From positions 1 through 64,000 of the forward strand of contig URFL01000002.1 of the NCBI GenBank assembly GCA_900547105.1: 64,000 bases of DNA, in the 5' to 3' direction. This document shows positions 48,283-56,764 of the stretch, piece by piece. Each line of letters opens with the position of its first letter. Position 1 is the first letter of the stretch. The position numbers were made by a program, and so were the translations under genes. The DNA is from an uncultured Oscillospiraceae bacterium. GTDB taxonomy: Bacteria; Bacillota; Clostridia; Oscillospirales; Acutalibacteraceae. Below the pieces are notes generated by a model. That model did no database searches, had not been told where the DNA came from, and worked only from the letters and a program-made list of their open reading frames with translations.

Positions 48283-48991
48283 ATGCGTTCTTTTCTGTTT
48301 TTCTTGTGATCGCGGCGGCGAGCAGCACCACACGCTCGGCACCGTATAGCTTCAACACCTTGGCGCATTCGCCGGCGGTGGCGCCGGTGGTCATCAGATC
48401 ATCGATCAGCAGCAGTCGTTTGCCTGCCGGCGCCATGTCCGGTGCGGCATCGAATACCCCCAGCACATTGCCGCTGCGTTGTTCGGCAGACAGCTGCTTT
48501 TGCGGGCGGGTTCGCTGCACCTTGCGCAGCGCCGCCCACAGCGGCACCGCCAGTCCCTCTGCCACCTCGGCAGCCAGCATCCGGCTTTGGTTGAATCCAC
48601 GCTGTTGCTCGTCCTTCCGCGTCATCGGCACATACACCACCGCGTCCGGCAGCGGCTCGCCGCTGCGCAAAAATGCGCGGATCATGCGCGCCGCCAGCTC
48701 GCGCACCACATAGGGGCGCTCCCGCTGCTTCATCCGCAAAATCGCGTGGCGGGCGGGACCTTCGTAATATAACGGGGCGATGCAGCGGTCATACGGGTGA
48801 CGATGATGCTCACAGGTGCAGTCGCGCCGTGCACAGCCGCAAAGCGGGCAGGTTTCGCCCTCCACCACCGGCAGCTTCACAGCACACTCCGGGCACATCC
48901 GCTCCGGGTGCGGCACCACCGCGCCGCAGTAGGCGCAGCGATCCGGAAAAAAGGCAGACAGCAGCGCCCCGGTAAGATCGCGGCCGGTCAC
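48281..48991 (-). CDS. comF: ComF family phosphoribosyltransferase-like protein
   Basis: A 236-residue protein of the ComF/GntX group, linked to DNA uptake in competent bacteria. The N-terminal zinc-finger region has CAYCGAVV, CPECAVKL and CPLCGCARRDCTC. The C-terminal half is a type I phosphoribosyltransferase fold with VPMTRKDEQQRGFNQS and the PRPP-binding motif LLLIDDLMTTGATAGEC. The GTG start at 48991 overlaps the recD2 stop codon (GTGA), and GGGAG lies upstream, so it is co-translated with recD2. Other competence genes are not in the window. Confidence 0.92.
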   Translation of the reverse strand: MTGRDLTGALLSAFFPDRCAYCGAVVPHPERMCPECAVKLPVVEGETCPLCGCARRDCTCEHHRHPYDRCIAPLYYEGPARHAILRMKQRERPYVVRELAARMIRAFLRSGEPLPDAVVYVPMTRKDEQQRGFNQSRMLAAEVAEGLAVPLWAALRKVQRTRPQKQLSAEQRSGNVLGVFDAAPDMAPAGKRLLLIDDLMTTGATAGECAKVLKLYGAERVVLLAAAITRKTEKNA

Positions 48992-51195
48992 AGTCCCGAC
49001 TCCCGCCACATGGTAATAAAGCTCTGCAGCCCGCTGTATCGCAGCGTTTTGCGGTCGTTGCGCACCATCTCCTCCACCGTGTCGCGGCTGCCCACGATAA
49101 TCAGCAGCTTGCGCGCGCGGGTGACCGCCGTGTACAGCAGATTGCGGTAACACAGCAGCTTTTGCTGATGGAACAGCGGCAGCACCACCGCGTCAAATTC
49201 GCTGCCCTGGCTTTTGTGAATGGTGGCGGCATAGCTCAGCTGCAGATCCTGCGCGTCCTGCCGCGTGTACAGCGCCACCCGGTCGTCATACCGCACCGAC
49301 AGCGTGTCGCCGTGCGGGTCGATGCGCTCCAAAATGCCGATGTCGCCGTTGAACACGCCGGTGCCACCGTCGCCGTTATCTTTGGTCCACACAATGTCGT
49401 AGTTGTTGCGCACATGCATCACCTTGTCGCCCACCCGCAGCAGGGTGCCTTCGATCTCCACCGTGCGCCGGTCGGCGGCGGGCGGGTTGAGCTGTTCCTG
49501 CAACCGGCGGTTGAGTGCCACGGTGCCGAGCTCGCCCTGTCGGCCGGGGCACAGCACCTGTATCCCTTGGAACGCGGACAGCTGATAGCTGGCGGGCAAC
49601 CGGCGGGCGCACAGATCCACCACCGTTTGCGCCACCTGCTCGCTGTCGGGGCGCGCCAAGAAAAAGAAATCGCCGGTGCGCCCCGTTAGATCCGGCATCT
49701 CGCCCGCCACAATACGGTGGGCGTTGGTAACAATGCGGCTTTCCATCGCCTGGCGGAAAATTTCGGTCAGCTGCACCACCGGCAGTGCTCCGCTGGCGAT
49801 CACATCGTGCAGCACACAACCGGGGCCGACCGCCGGCAGCTGGTCGGTATCGCCCACCATGATCAGGCGGCAATTCGCTTTCAGCGCCCGCAGCACCCCT
49901 TCCATCAGCGTGATGTCCACCATCGACATTTCGTCCAGCACCAACGCGTCAATGTCCAGCGGGTTTTGCTCGTTGCGGGCAAACTGGGCGGTGTCGTCCT
50001 CCGTCCACTGCACCTCCAGCAGCCGGTGAATGGTTTTTCCCTCGCTGCCGGTCAGCTCGGACAGCCGCTTGGCGGCGCGCCCGGTGGGTGCCGCCACCGC
50101 CACCGTTTCGCCCATCTCCTCCAGCAGCGTGATGATGGCTTTCAGCGTGGTGGTTTTGCCGGTGCCGGGACCGCCGGTCAGCACCAGTGTGCCGCGATCC
50201 AGCGCCTGGCGGATCGCCTCTTTTTGCTGGTCGGCATAGGCAATGCCGTTTTGCTGTTCCATCGCCGCCAGCCGTTTTTCCAAAAAGTCCGCGGGCATAC
50301 CATCGCAATGGGGCGTTTGGATCAGCCGCAGCGCCACATAGGTTTCGGCGTTGTACATGGACGGCAAAAACGCGAACGCGCGCCCGTCGATATCCCGCAG
50401 CTTGAGCGCGAGCGCCATGCCCATATCCTCCAGCACCGGCTGCACCGCTTCGGAAGGCAGCCCCAACAATCCCGCCGCCGTGGGGATCAGTTTGTCCACC
50501 GGCAGGCAGGTGTGACCGTTGCCCAAATTGTGCCGCAGCACATACAGCAGCCCCGCTTCCACCCGGCGGGAATCGTCCGCCGGGCGCTCCATCTGTGCGG
50601 CGATCTGGTCGGCGCGTTCAAACCCGATGTACAGTCCGTTGCCGCACAGCTGATAGGGGTTTTGCTTGACCCGTTCGATGGTTTGGGTGCCCCATTTTTT
50701 GAAACAGCGAATCGCTTCGTTGGGGGTGATGCCATATTCGCCCAGCGCCAGCATCACCTCGCGCAGCCCAAATTGGGCGGTGAATTCCTCACCGATCTTG
50801 CGGGCGCGTTCTTTGGAGATGCCCTTGATCTCCGCCAGCCGTTCCGGCTCCTCTTCCAGCACCCGCAGCGCATCCTCGCCGAAGCGTTCCAGAATGTTCA
50901 CCGCGGTGGATTGGCGAATCCCCTTGACCGCGCCGGAAGATAAATACCGCAGCACCGCCTCCGCGCCGGTGGGCAGCTCGTGTTCGCATTCTTCGGCACA
51001 AAATTGCACCCCAAAGCTCTTGTGCTCGCCCCAATGCCCGCGCAGCCGCAAAAACTCGCCCGCATACGCCGCCGGCAGAATGCCCACCACCTTGTGCAGC
51101 TCGCCTTCGGCGGACAGATCCAGCACCGTCCAGCCGTTTTGCTCGTTGCGGAACACAATGTGTTCCACCGTGCCCTGCAATTCCTCCAGTGCCAC
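48988..51195 (-). CDS. recD2: RecD2-type ATP-dependent DNA helicase
   Basis: A 735-residue 5'-to-3' superfamily 1B helicase. The N-terminal region (about 1-320) has helix-hairpin-helix features (AVKGIRQSTAVNILERFGE, LAEIKGISKERARKIGEEF). The motor has Walker A VLTGGPGTGKTTTLKAI, LDIDALVLDEMSMVD (Walker B), VGDTDQLPAVGPG, LTEIFRQ and the C-terminal SYAATIHKSQGSEFDAVV and YTAVTRARKLLIIVG. It acts in recombination or repair without RecBC. GTG 51195 is chosen because GGAGG lies eight bases upstream and the length then matches the family. comF overlaps its end. Confidence 0.93.
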   Translation of the reverse strand: MALEELQGTVEHIVFRNEQNGWTVLDLSAEGELHKVVGILPAAYAGEFLRLRGHWGEHKSFGVQFCAEECEHELPTGAEAVLRYLSSGAVKGIRQSTAVNILERFGEDALRVLEEEPERLAEIKGISKERARKIGEEFTAQFGLREVMLALGEYGITPNEAIRCFKKWGTQTIERVKQNPYQLCGNGLYIGFERADQIAAQMERPADDSRRVEAGLLYVLRHNLGNGHTCLPVDKLIPTAAGLLGLPSEAVQPVLEDMGMALALKLRDIDGRAFAFLPSMYNAETYVALRLIQTPHCDGMPADFLEKRLAAMEQQNGIAYADQQKEAIRQALDRGTLVLTGGPGTGKTTTLKAIITLLEEMGETVAVAAPTGRAAKRLSELTGSEGKTIHRLLEVQWTEDDTAQFARNEQNPLDIDALVLDEMSMVDITLMEGVLRALKANCRLIMVGDTDQLPAVGPGCVLHDVIASGALPVVQLTEIFRQAMESRIVTNAHRIVAGEMPDLTGRTGDFFFLARPDSEQVAQTVVDLCARRLPASYQLSAFQGIQVLCPGRQGELGTVALNRRLQEQLNPPAADRRTVEIEGTLLRVGDKVMHVRNNYDIVWTKDNGDGGTGVFNGDIGILERIDPHGDTLSVRYDDRVALYTRQDAQDLQLSYAATIHKSQGSEFDAVVLPLFHQQKLLCYRNLLYTAVTRARKLLIIVGSRDTVEEMVRNDRKTLRYSGLQSFITMWRESGL

Positions 51196-51274
51196 GGGGC
51201 ATTCCTCCTTTGTCGTCAAAATAGCAAGGGGCATAATCGCCCGCATCGTATACGAGCCATTATACCCCTTTTTC

Positions 51275-51604
51275 TCAGATTTGAAAAGCCCCGGCGCTGC
51301 GGCAAAATTCCACCCCCGGCAAGCGGGCGCAAACCGCGCGCGCCAGATCGCGGGTGGGTTCGTCCATGCCGGCATCCAGCAGCAGCACACGCCCCGCTCC
51401 GCCGCCGGTCACCCAGCGTTGCCGCGCCAACGCGCCGCGCACCGTGTGTTCCACATCCTCGCAGTGTCCCGACACCGGCAAAATCAGCACCGCCGGCTGG
51501 GGGCGGCGCGGTCGCCACATCCACAGCATCAGTCTGCCGACCCCTTGTGTCAGTCCGTACAGCGCCAGCAGCAATACCACCGCCAGCCACACATATTCGC
51601 CCAT
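51275..51604 (-). CDS. Small membrane-anchored protein upstream of recD2
   Basis: I do not recognise this 109-residue protein. It has one N-terminal transmembrane helix (about 5-30, VWLAVVLLLALYGLTQGVG), a basic stretch, and then a small alpha/beta region (AVLILPVSGHCEDVEHTVRG and VLLLDAGMDEPTRDLA) that resembles the first strands and helix of a GT-A glycosyltransferase fold. It is far too short to be an enzyme of that kind. ATG 51604 follows GGGGCTGAG. It lies 79 bases before recD2 and may share its transcript. Confidence 0.6.
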   Translation of the reverse strand: MGEYVWLAVVLLLALYGLTQGVGRLMLWMWRPRRPQPAVLILPVSGHCEDVEHTVRGALARQRWVTGGGAGRVLLLDAGMDEPTRDLARAVCARLPGVEFCRSAGAFQI

Positions 51605-51698
51605 CCGGCTCAGCCCCTTTTTTGCAGTTTCTACTGCATTGTATGCCCCGCGGGGGCAAGGGGTGTCGATGGCGAGCGTTTATAAGGCAAAAGCGGGA

Positions 51699-52364
51699 TC
51701 AATAGCCCAGCTCTTCGCCCACCAGGATCACCTTGATGCGTCCGGCCTCACGCTGGTGCGCCTGCACCAGATAGGTGCAGCAAATGCGTCCCGGGCTGTG
51801 GCAGCCGTCGGTCATCCCGCCCGACAGCCCTTGGCAGGTGCCCTTGTGCGCACAATAGGTGTCGCAGGACAGCCGCTCGGCGTTTTCCGGCGCAGCGATC
51901 TGCTTGACCCGCTGCTGCGCCGCCTGCAGATCCGGCACGATCTTGTTGCAGCCCGCCACCACGATCACCGACCGCGGTCCAAACGCCAGCATCGCCACCC
52001 GGTTGGAGTTGCCATCCACATTGTACAACTCGCCGTTCAGCGTGATCGCGTTGGCGGAACATAGCAGCGCATCCGAGCCAAAGCCGTCGATATACACCTG
52101 CCGCACCTGCTCCGGTGTCAGCCCGGGAGCGGCGCGATCCAAGAAATGATACCGTCCGCTGCGCAGCAGCTCCATCACGCCGCACTGCTCCAGCGTCATG
52201 GAACCGCCCACCGTCACGGTGTCACCGTCGTGCATCAGCTCCGCCACCTTGGCGGGCACCTCCTGCCGGGTGGGCACATAGTAGCCCTGCATCCGGTTGC
52301 GTTCCAGCGCGGCGATCACGGTTTGAATTTGCTTTTCCATCACCGCTTTTTGGTTTGCATCCAT
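51699..52364 (-). CDS. LUD-domain (LutC/YkgG-like) protein
   Basis: A 221-residue protein of the lactate-utilisation (LUD, DUF162) family. Visible motifs: DGDTVTVGGSMTLEQCGV, FLDRAAPGLTP, GSDALLCSANAITLNGELY, NVDGNSNRVAMLAFGP and VVAGCNKIVPDLQAA. These match the stand-alone Clostridial LUD proteins rather than the three-gene lactate oxidase complex, and no lutA or lutB is nearby. Several cysteines near the C terminus (CDTYCAHKGTCQGL, RICCTYL) could bind a metal. The start ATG 52364 follows GGAGG. Substrate unknown. Confidence 0.88.
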   Translation of the reverse strand: MDANQKAVMEKQIQTVIAALERNRMQGYYVPTRQEVPAKVAELMHDGDTVTVGGSMTLEQCGVMELLRSGRYHFLDRAAPGLTPEQVRQVYIDGFGSDALLCSANAITLNGELYNVDGNSNRVAMLAFGPRSVIVVAGCNKIVPDLQAAQQRVKQIAAPENAERLSCDTYCAHKGTCQGLSGGMTDGCHSPGRICCTYLVQAHQREAGRIKVILVGEELGY

Positions 52365-52395
52365 ACAAATGACCTCCTTTGAATACTAGCAACAC

Positions 52396-52434
52396 AGCCG
52401 CCAGCGCCAAGGCGCCGACGGCTGCTTTTTGTTT
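52396..52434. terminator. Possible hairpin after the M23 peptidase gene
   Basis: Imperfect stem AGCCG-GCGCC (about 52397-52411) with GGCGC-CGGCT, followed by CTTTTTG on the plus strand only. It lacks a T run in the direction of the minus-strand genes, so its role as a terminator there is uncertain. Confidence 0.4.
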
Positions 52435-52436
52435 TA

Positions 52437-54170
52437 TCAGAAGAACAACAGCGGATCCATGATCCGTCCGTTGTAAAGCACCTCAAAATGCAGGTGCGGA
52501 CCGTCGCTGGCACCGGTGTTGCCGATCAGCCCCAGCGTTTCACCCGCCTGGACCTTCTGCCCCACCGACACAGACAACGCGTTGCAGTGCGCATACACGG
52601 TGACATATCCGTTGCCGTGGTCCACGCGCACCATATTGCCGTAGCCGCCGTTCCAACCGCTGCTGGCTTCGATGACCGTTCCGGCCGCCGCCGCCACAAA
52701 GGGTTGGTTGTTCACCGTCACCGGACCGTTGCAAATATCCAGTCCGTCGTGCCGTCCCTGGCTGCTGCCGCTGGACGATACGCCGCGGGCGACGTTATAA
52801 CAAATCGGCACCGGCCATGTCAGCATCCCCTTGTTTTGGCTGGGAATGGACGAAATCTTTTTGGTGCCTTTGGTGATGACCTTGGTCACCGCTTTTTTGG
52901 TAACGGTCTCCTTGGTCACCTCGCGGGACACTTCCTCGCCGTTGATCAGGCACACCTTGGCGGTCACTTTCTTTTTGCCGGTGGTGCCGCCGGTCACCTT
53001 TTGCTGTCCTTCAAACAGCTTTGCCGACTGCTTGGTCACGGTTTTATACGCGATGGATTTTTCGTAGGTTTCCTCGCGCACCACCTGCACCTGAATCCGC
53101 GGTTTCTGATAGGAAACCTGCAGCGTATCGCCGGTTTTCAGCTTTTCGACATCGGCGTTTTCCGCTTTCAGCTCTTTTTCGGTGGTGTCGTAGCGCTTGG
53201 CGATGGATTTCCAGGTATCACCCTTTTTGACCGTGCAGGTCGTCTGAACGGTTTTGTCCTCCAGCAGGTAGGCGGTCATATCCGCTGCACTGCGCAGTGC
53301 ATCCACCGGATACAACGCTTCCCGCAGCTCCACATCCTGCACAAAGGAGGCTTCGTCCTTGTCGCCGGCGTACCGGGATTTCACTTCTTCCAGCGCCTGT
53401 TCCAACCCCTCGCGGGAGGAAACCGCTCCCTGGAATTCGCCGTCGATATACAAACCCACCATTTCCGCCACCGCGTCGCTGGACATCCGCAACAGCTTGT
53501 TGCACAAATCCGCTTCGCTCAGCACCGCCTGTTCGTCCGCAATCGCGATGGACAGGCGCGGGGTTTGCTGCATTTGATAGGTGCTGTCGGCGCTGACGCG
53601 TTCCTCCGCCATGGTGGCGGCGGCGTCCAGCACCGATTCGTCCTGAATGTAGCCGACCTGCTGGCCGTCCACTTCCAGCGCCAGGGCAAAATGTTGATTG
53701 CCCCAATATTGCAGCGTGACCACCAGGGCCACCGCCGCCGCGGCAGGAGCCGCCATGTTCAGCGCGTGTATCAGCGCCCGGCGATGGCGGCGCGCCGCCA
53801 AGAACGGCAGCAACAGCGCCTGCCCGATCCCTTTGATCGGGTGATCCCGCCACGCGTCACGCACACGGCGGGCAGCCAGCGGGAATCCGGCCGCCACGCG
53901 TTTGGCTTCGGCGGCAACCGCGCGGCAATGCCGCAGCAAAATCACATCCGCCGCTTTGTATACAATTTTTTCGACCGGTCGGAACCAGCGTTTGATCCGG
54001 CGCTTGCTGCGCTTAAACAAGCGGATGGTCCGCATACCGGTGATATAACAGCCCCGGTAGCACATGGTGCCGATGCGGGGTCGCCATTCCTTGATCGTCT
54101 TGTGCGAAACAGCCCGAACCGGGCTGCTACTGTGTGGGATGTCCTTCCCCTGTTGCGACACGGCGATCAC
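52437..54170 (-). CDS. M23 peptidoglycan endopeptidase with LysM and G5 domains
   Basis: A 577-residue surface peptidase. A long basic, arginine-rich N-terminal region (about 1-130) comes before one transmembrane helix (about 137-155). Outside are an unassigned region, a LysM module (CTVKKGDTWKSIAKRY to LKTGDTLQV, about 318-362), a G5 domain (about 370-440) and an M23 peptidase. Zinc ligands are in GRHDGLDI and GPHLHFEVLYNG, with VTVYAHCNALSV between. It should cut peptide cross-links in the wall. The start is uncertain: GTG 54170 or the in-frame GTG at 54161 fits AAGGA upstream. A WalR-type box lies in the leader, consistent with control of autolysins by WalKR. Confidence 0.9.
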   Translation of the reverse strand: MIAVSQQGKDIPHSSSPVRAVSHKTIKEWRPRIGTMCYRGCYITGMRTIRLFKRSKRRIKRWFRPVEKIVYKAADVILLRHCRAVAAEAKRVAAGFPLAARRVRDAWRDHPIKGIGQALLLPFLAARRHRRALIHALNMAAPAAAAVALVVTLQYWGNQHFALALEVDGQQVGYIQDESVLDAAATMAEERVSADSTYQMQQTPRLSIAIADEQAVLSEADLCNKLLRMSSDAVAEMVGLYIDGEFQGAVSSREGLEQALEEVKSRYAGDKDEASFVQDVELREALYPVDALRSAADMTAYLLEDKTVQTTCTVKKGDTWKSIAKRYDTTEKELKAENADVEKLKTGDTLQVSYQKPRIQVQVVREETYEKSIAYKTVTKQSAKLFEGQQKVTGGTTGKKKVTAKVCLINGEEVSREVTKETVTKKAVTKVITKGTKKISSIPSQNKGMLTWPVPICYNVARGVSSSGSSQGRHDGLDICNGPVTVNNQPFVAAAAGTVIEASSGWNGGYGNMVRVDHGNGYVTVYAHCNALSVSVGQKVQAGETLGLIGNTGASDGPHLHFEVLYNGRIMDPLLFF

Positions 54171-54193
54171 CGTCCTTTCTTCACTTGTAAAAG

Positions 54194-54210
54194 GTTACAC
54201 GTTTGTAACA
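54194..54210 (-). promoter_or_regulatory. WalR-type binding box
   Basis: On the minus strand, TGTTAC-AAACG-TGTAAC matches the WalR (YycF) consensus TGTWAH-N5-TGTWAH exactly. It lies between the likely promoter and the start of the M23 peptidase gene, a class of gene typically in the WalR regulon. Confidence 0.65.
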
Positions 54211-54222
54211 AAGTATGCGTCC

Positions 54223-54250
54223 ATTATAGTCCCAAATGACAAAAATGCAA
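54223..54250 (-). promoter_or_regulatory. Promoter of the M23 peptidase gene
   Basis: Minus strand: TTGCAT (complement of 54245-54250), 16-base spacer, TATAAT (complement of 54223-54228). Confidence 0.65.
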
Positions 54251-54317
54251 CCCTTTGCGTGAAAAACCTACGGCGGTGCCAAAATTCACAAGTCAATTTT
54301 AGCAAAAACAGAAAAAT

Positions 54318-54785
54318 TCACCGAGCCATTGCGGCATAATCCAGCTGGTTTTCTTGCCATTGTTCCAACACTTTTTTCATGGCGGCGGCGTCTTTTTTGG
54401 CGGTTTCCAAGTCGTGCTCCTTATAATTGCCACATTCCGCCGGGGTGGTGCCGGGAATCTCGCCGGTGTAATCGGCAATAAACGCGAGCGCCTGTTGCAC
54501 CAGCGCGATCACCTGCTGCGGCGGGATATGGCGCACCAGAAAATAGAAGCCGGTGCGGCACCCCATCGGTCCGAAATAGATCACTTCGTCCTTTTGCGGG
54601 CTGTTGCGCACATAGGTGGCAAACAAGTGCTCGATGGTGTGCATAGATGGGGTGGACAAAAAGGGCGGGGTGTTGGGACGGATAAACCGCAGATCGTAGG
54701 TGGTGATGTCGCCATCCACCCGCGAAATGTACAGCCCCGGATGCAGGGTATTGTGGTCGATCTGAAAGCTCTTGATGCGTTGCAT
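54318..54785 (-). CDS. luxS: S-ribosylhomocysteine lyase
   Basis: A 155-residue metalloenzyme splitting S-ribosylhomocysteine into homocysteine and the AI-2 precursor DPD. It recycles the product of SAM-dependent methylation. Metal and catalytic motifs are intact: SMHTIEHLFATYVRN, GPMGCRTGFYFL and PAECGNYKEHDL. The frame extends upstream, but AGGAG ten bases before ATG 54785 marks the start, and MQRIKSFQIDHNTLHPG matches the family N terminus. It lies four bases after the phospholipase-like gene. The usual partner for the previous step (mtnN) is not in the window. Confidence 0.96.
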   Translation of the reverse strand: MQRIKSFQIDHNTLHPGLYISRVDGDITTYDLRFIRPNTPPFLSTPSMHTIEHLFATYVRNSPQKDEVIYFGPMGCRTGFYFLVRHIPPQQVIALVQQALAFIADYTGEIPGTTPAECGNYKEHDLETAKKDAAAMKKVLEQWQENQLDYAAMAR

Positions 54786-54789
54786 TATA

Positions 54790-55740
54790 TTACCACTCCT
54801 TGTTTTCGTATACGCCGCGCCGGTTGCTGGCAAAGCCCCGGTCGCCGGTGATATCCGGCAGCGGTGCATCGGTATCCAGCGCGTCCAACAGCGCCGCGAT
54901 CATGGCGGTCGCCTCTTGCGCCGCCTGTTCAAACAACTCGTAAAAATCGGCGGTGGAGGTTTGCTCCGGCTCCGCCGGGTTGTGCCACTGTCGATGCGCG
55001 GCGTTGGCGTAATCCCAATCGTCCGCTTGCAGCGGGCGCAGCAGCGAGGTGCCCAGCGGTCCTTTCCCCAGCAGCGCCTCCGCCCCGCGTAGCGCGAAGC
55101 ACCGCGCGCCATGGCGGTCGGTCATCCAGAACATCGCTTCCCGCATATCGCCCGGTGCCTGCGCGATCTGCTCCGCCGTCACATCGGGGCGGTGCAGCAA
55201 ATCGCGGTAGATCGGCTGGTACAGCTGCCCCATCGCGAGGTAGCGCCCGCCTCGATCCGGCGGTATCAACGCTGTCAGACGGAAATCCGCGATGCGGCGT
55301 CCGGTCTGGCGCTGCAGTATCAGGGTATCCAGCGCGCTTTCGATGCGAAAATGGTACTGGCTGTCGGTTTTAGCGTAGCCGGGCTGCTGCCGCCGCAACT
55401 GTTGCTGCCAGTACAGCACAAAGGGATGGGCGGTGCGATCCAGCGCGTAATGACACAAAAAGCCTTGCAGATACCCTTTGGCATAGGCGGCGTTTTGAGC
55501 GTGCCGTGCGCTGTCGGCGAATGCCTGCAGCAGCCGTTGCGGGCTGCCGTGGTGCATATCCAGCCCTGCCTGAAATCCCCGCTTGCCGGGTTGCCACGGG
55601 AACGCGCGGTGAAAAAAGAACACGTCCGGTCCTTGGGCGCCGATCAGCGCCAGATCATGGTCGTATAGCGGAATTTGTCGCTGCTGACACAGCGTTTCCA
55701 CCCGCTGCATCAACAGCGCGTGCGCAATACACGCAGGCAT
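54790..55740 (-). CDS. Zinc-dependent phospholipase C-like protein
   Basis: A 316-residue protein of the zinc-dependent phospholipase C group. Candidate metal ligands are spread as in that family: the N-terminal MPACIAHALL, DHDLALIGAQGPDVFFFHR, DMHHGSPQRLL and FLCHYALDRTAHPF (an HxxxD-type site). No signal peptide is present, so it may act inside the cell or on imported substrates, which differs from the secreted Clostridium toxin. The start ATG 55740 follows GGGGAGG. It lies between rluA-like (24 bases upstream) and luxS (four bases downstream). Such unsecreted homologues are widespread in Clostridia and uncharacterised as far as I know. Confidence 0.82.
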   Translation of the reverse strand: MPACIAHALLMQRVETLCQQRQIPLYDHDLALIGAQGPDVFFFHRAFPWQPGKRGFQAGLDMHHGSPQRLLQAFADSARHAQNAAYAKGYLQGFLCHYALDRTAHPFVLYWQQQLRRQQPGYAKTDSQYHFRIESALDTLILQRQTGRRIADFRLTALIPPDRGGRYLAMGQLYQPIYRDLLHRPDVTAEQIAQAPGDMREAMFWMTDRHGARCFALRGAEALLGKGPLGTSLLRPLQADDWDYANAAHRQWHNPAEPEQTSTADFYELFEQAAQEATAMIAALLDALDTDAPLPDITGDRGFASNRRGVYENKEW

Positions 55741-55764
55741 AGGCTCCTCCCCTTTTATACTATA

Positions 55765-56685
55765 TTATATAGAAGCCGGCGTATCCGCCAGCAGCCGCTG
55801 CACCTGCTGCTCCCCCTCGGGGATGGTCGTCACCAGCGCTGCCATATCCTCCGGCAGCGGCGCAGACAGCGACAGCGCCTCACCGGTGAGCGGATGGGTG
55901 AACGCCATACGATAGCAGTGCAGTCCGTGGCGGGGCAGCACCGTTTCATCGGTGCCGTACATCGTGTCGCCCGCCAGTGGATACCCCAGCCACGCCATAT
56001 GCACCCGAATTTGGTGGGTGCGGCCGGTTTCCAGCCACAGCCGCACCAGCGTCACGCTGCCGTTGCTTGCCAGCGCCTCATAATGGGTGATGCTGGGCTT
56101 GCCGCCCTCCCCCACTTCGCGGGTGATGCAGCAGCCGTCCTTGACGCGGATGGGCTGGTCAATGCAGCCCGCTCCTTGCAGGTTGCCCAGCACCAGCGCG
56201 AGATATTCTTTATGCACCTTGCCCGCCAGCGCATAGGTTGCGTGGGCGTTTTTGCCCACCAGCAACAGCCCGCTGGTGTTGCGATCCAGCCGGTTGACCG
56301 GTCGGAACGAGTGCTCCTCGCCCCGGCGGCGATAATAGCCGACCACCGCGTTGGCGAGTGTCGGATCCGGCAACCCCGCCGACGGATGCACCGCCAGATA
56401 GGGCGGCTTGTTGACCACCAGCAGGTTGTCATCCTCCCACACCACCGCCAGCGGCATATCCACCGCGTCAATGCGCACCGTATCCTCCGGCATACGCAGT
56501 CGCACGGTTTGCCCCGCTTTGATCCGGTCGATGGTGCGCACCGGCACACCGTCCAGCGTGATGCCCCGTTCCACCCGTTTCAGCTTGACCACCATGCGCC
56601 ACGACAGCCCGCAGTCCCGCCGCAGAAAATTCTGCATCGTGTCGCCGTCAAACGCCGGCGGAACGGTATAGCACAGCTCTGCCAT
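55765..56685 (-). CDS. RluA-family pseudouridine synthase
   Basis: A 306-residue RNA pseudouridine synthase. An S4-like RNA-binding region (about 15-80, MQNFLRRDCGLSWRMVVKLK) is followed by the catalytic domain with VNKPPYLAVHPSAG, the active-site signature RPVNRLDRNTSGLLLVGKNA and ETGRTHQIRVHMAWLGYPLAGD. Length and domain order suit RluD-like enzymes, but Clostridia carry several paralogues and the target uridine cannot be read from sequence. ATG 56685 follows AAGGAGA. It heads the operon with the phospholipase-like gene and luxS. Confidence 0.92.
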   Translation of the reverse strand: MAELCYTVPPAFDGDTMQNFLRRDCGLSWRMVVKLKRVERGITLDGVPVRTIDRIKAGQTVRLRMPEDTVRIDAVDMPLAVVWEDDNLLVVNKPPYLAVHPSAGLPDPTLANAVVGYYRRRGEEHSFRPVNRLDRNTSGLLLVGKNAHATYALAGKVHKEYLALVLGNLQGAGCIDQPIRVKDGCCITREVGEGGKPSITHYEALASNGSVTLVRLWLETGRTHQIRVHMAWLGYPLAGDTMYGTDETVLPRHGLHCYRMAFTHPLTGEALSLSAPLPEDMAALVTTIPEGEQQVQRLLADTPASI

Positions 56686-56710
56686 TGCGTATCTCCTTTT
56701 GAGATGATGT

Positions 56711-56753
56711 ACAAAAAAATCTTCGGGGCAACATAAGCCCCGAAGATTTTTGT
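56711..56753 (-). terminator. Terminator of ilvE
   Basis: Perfect 15-bp stem AAAAATCTTCGGGGC (56715-56729 with 56737-56751), with a T run on the minus strand. Confidence 0.92.
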
Positions 56754-56764
56754 TGCCATGTTGG

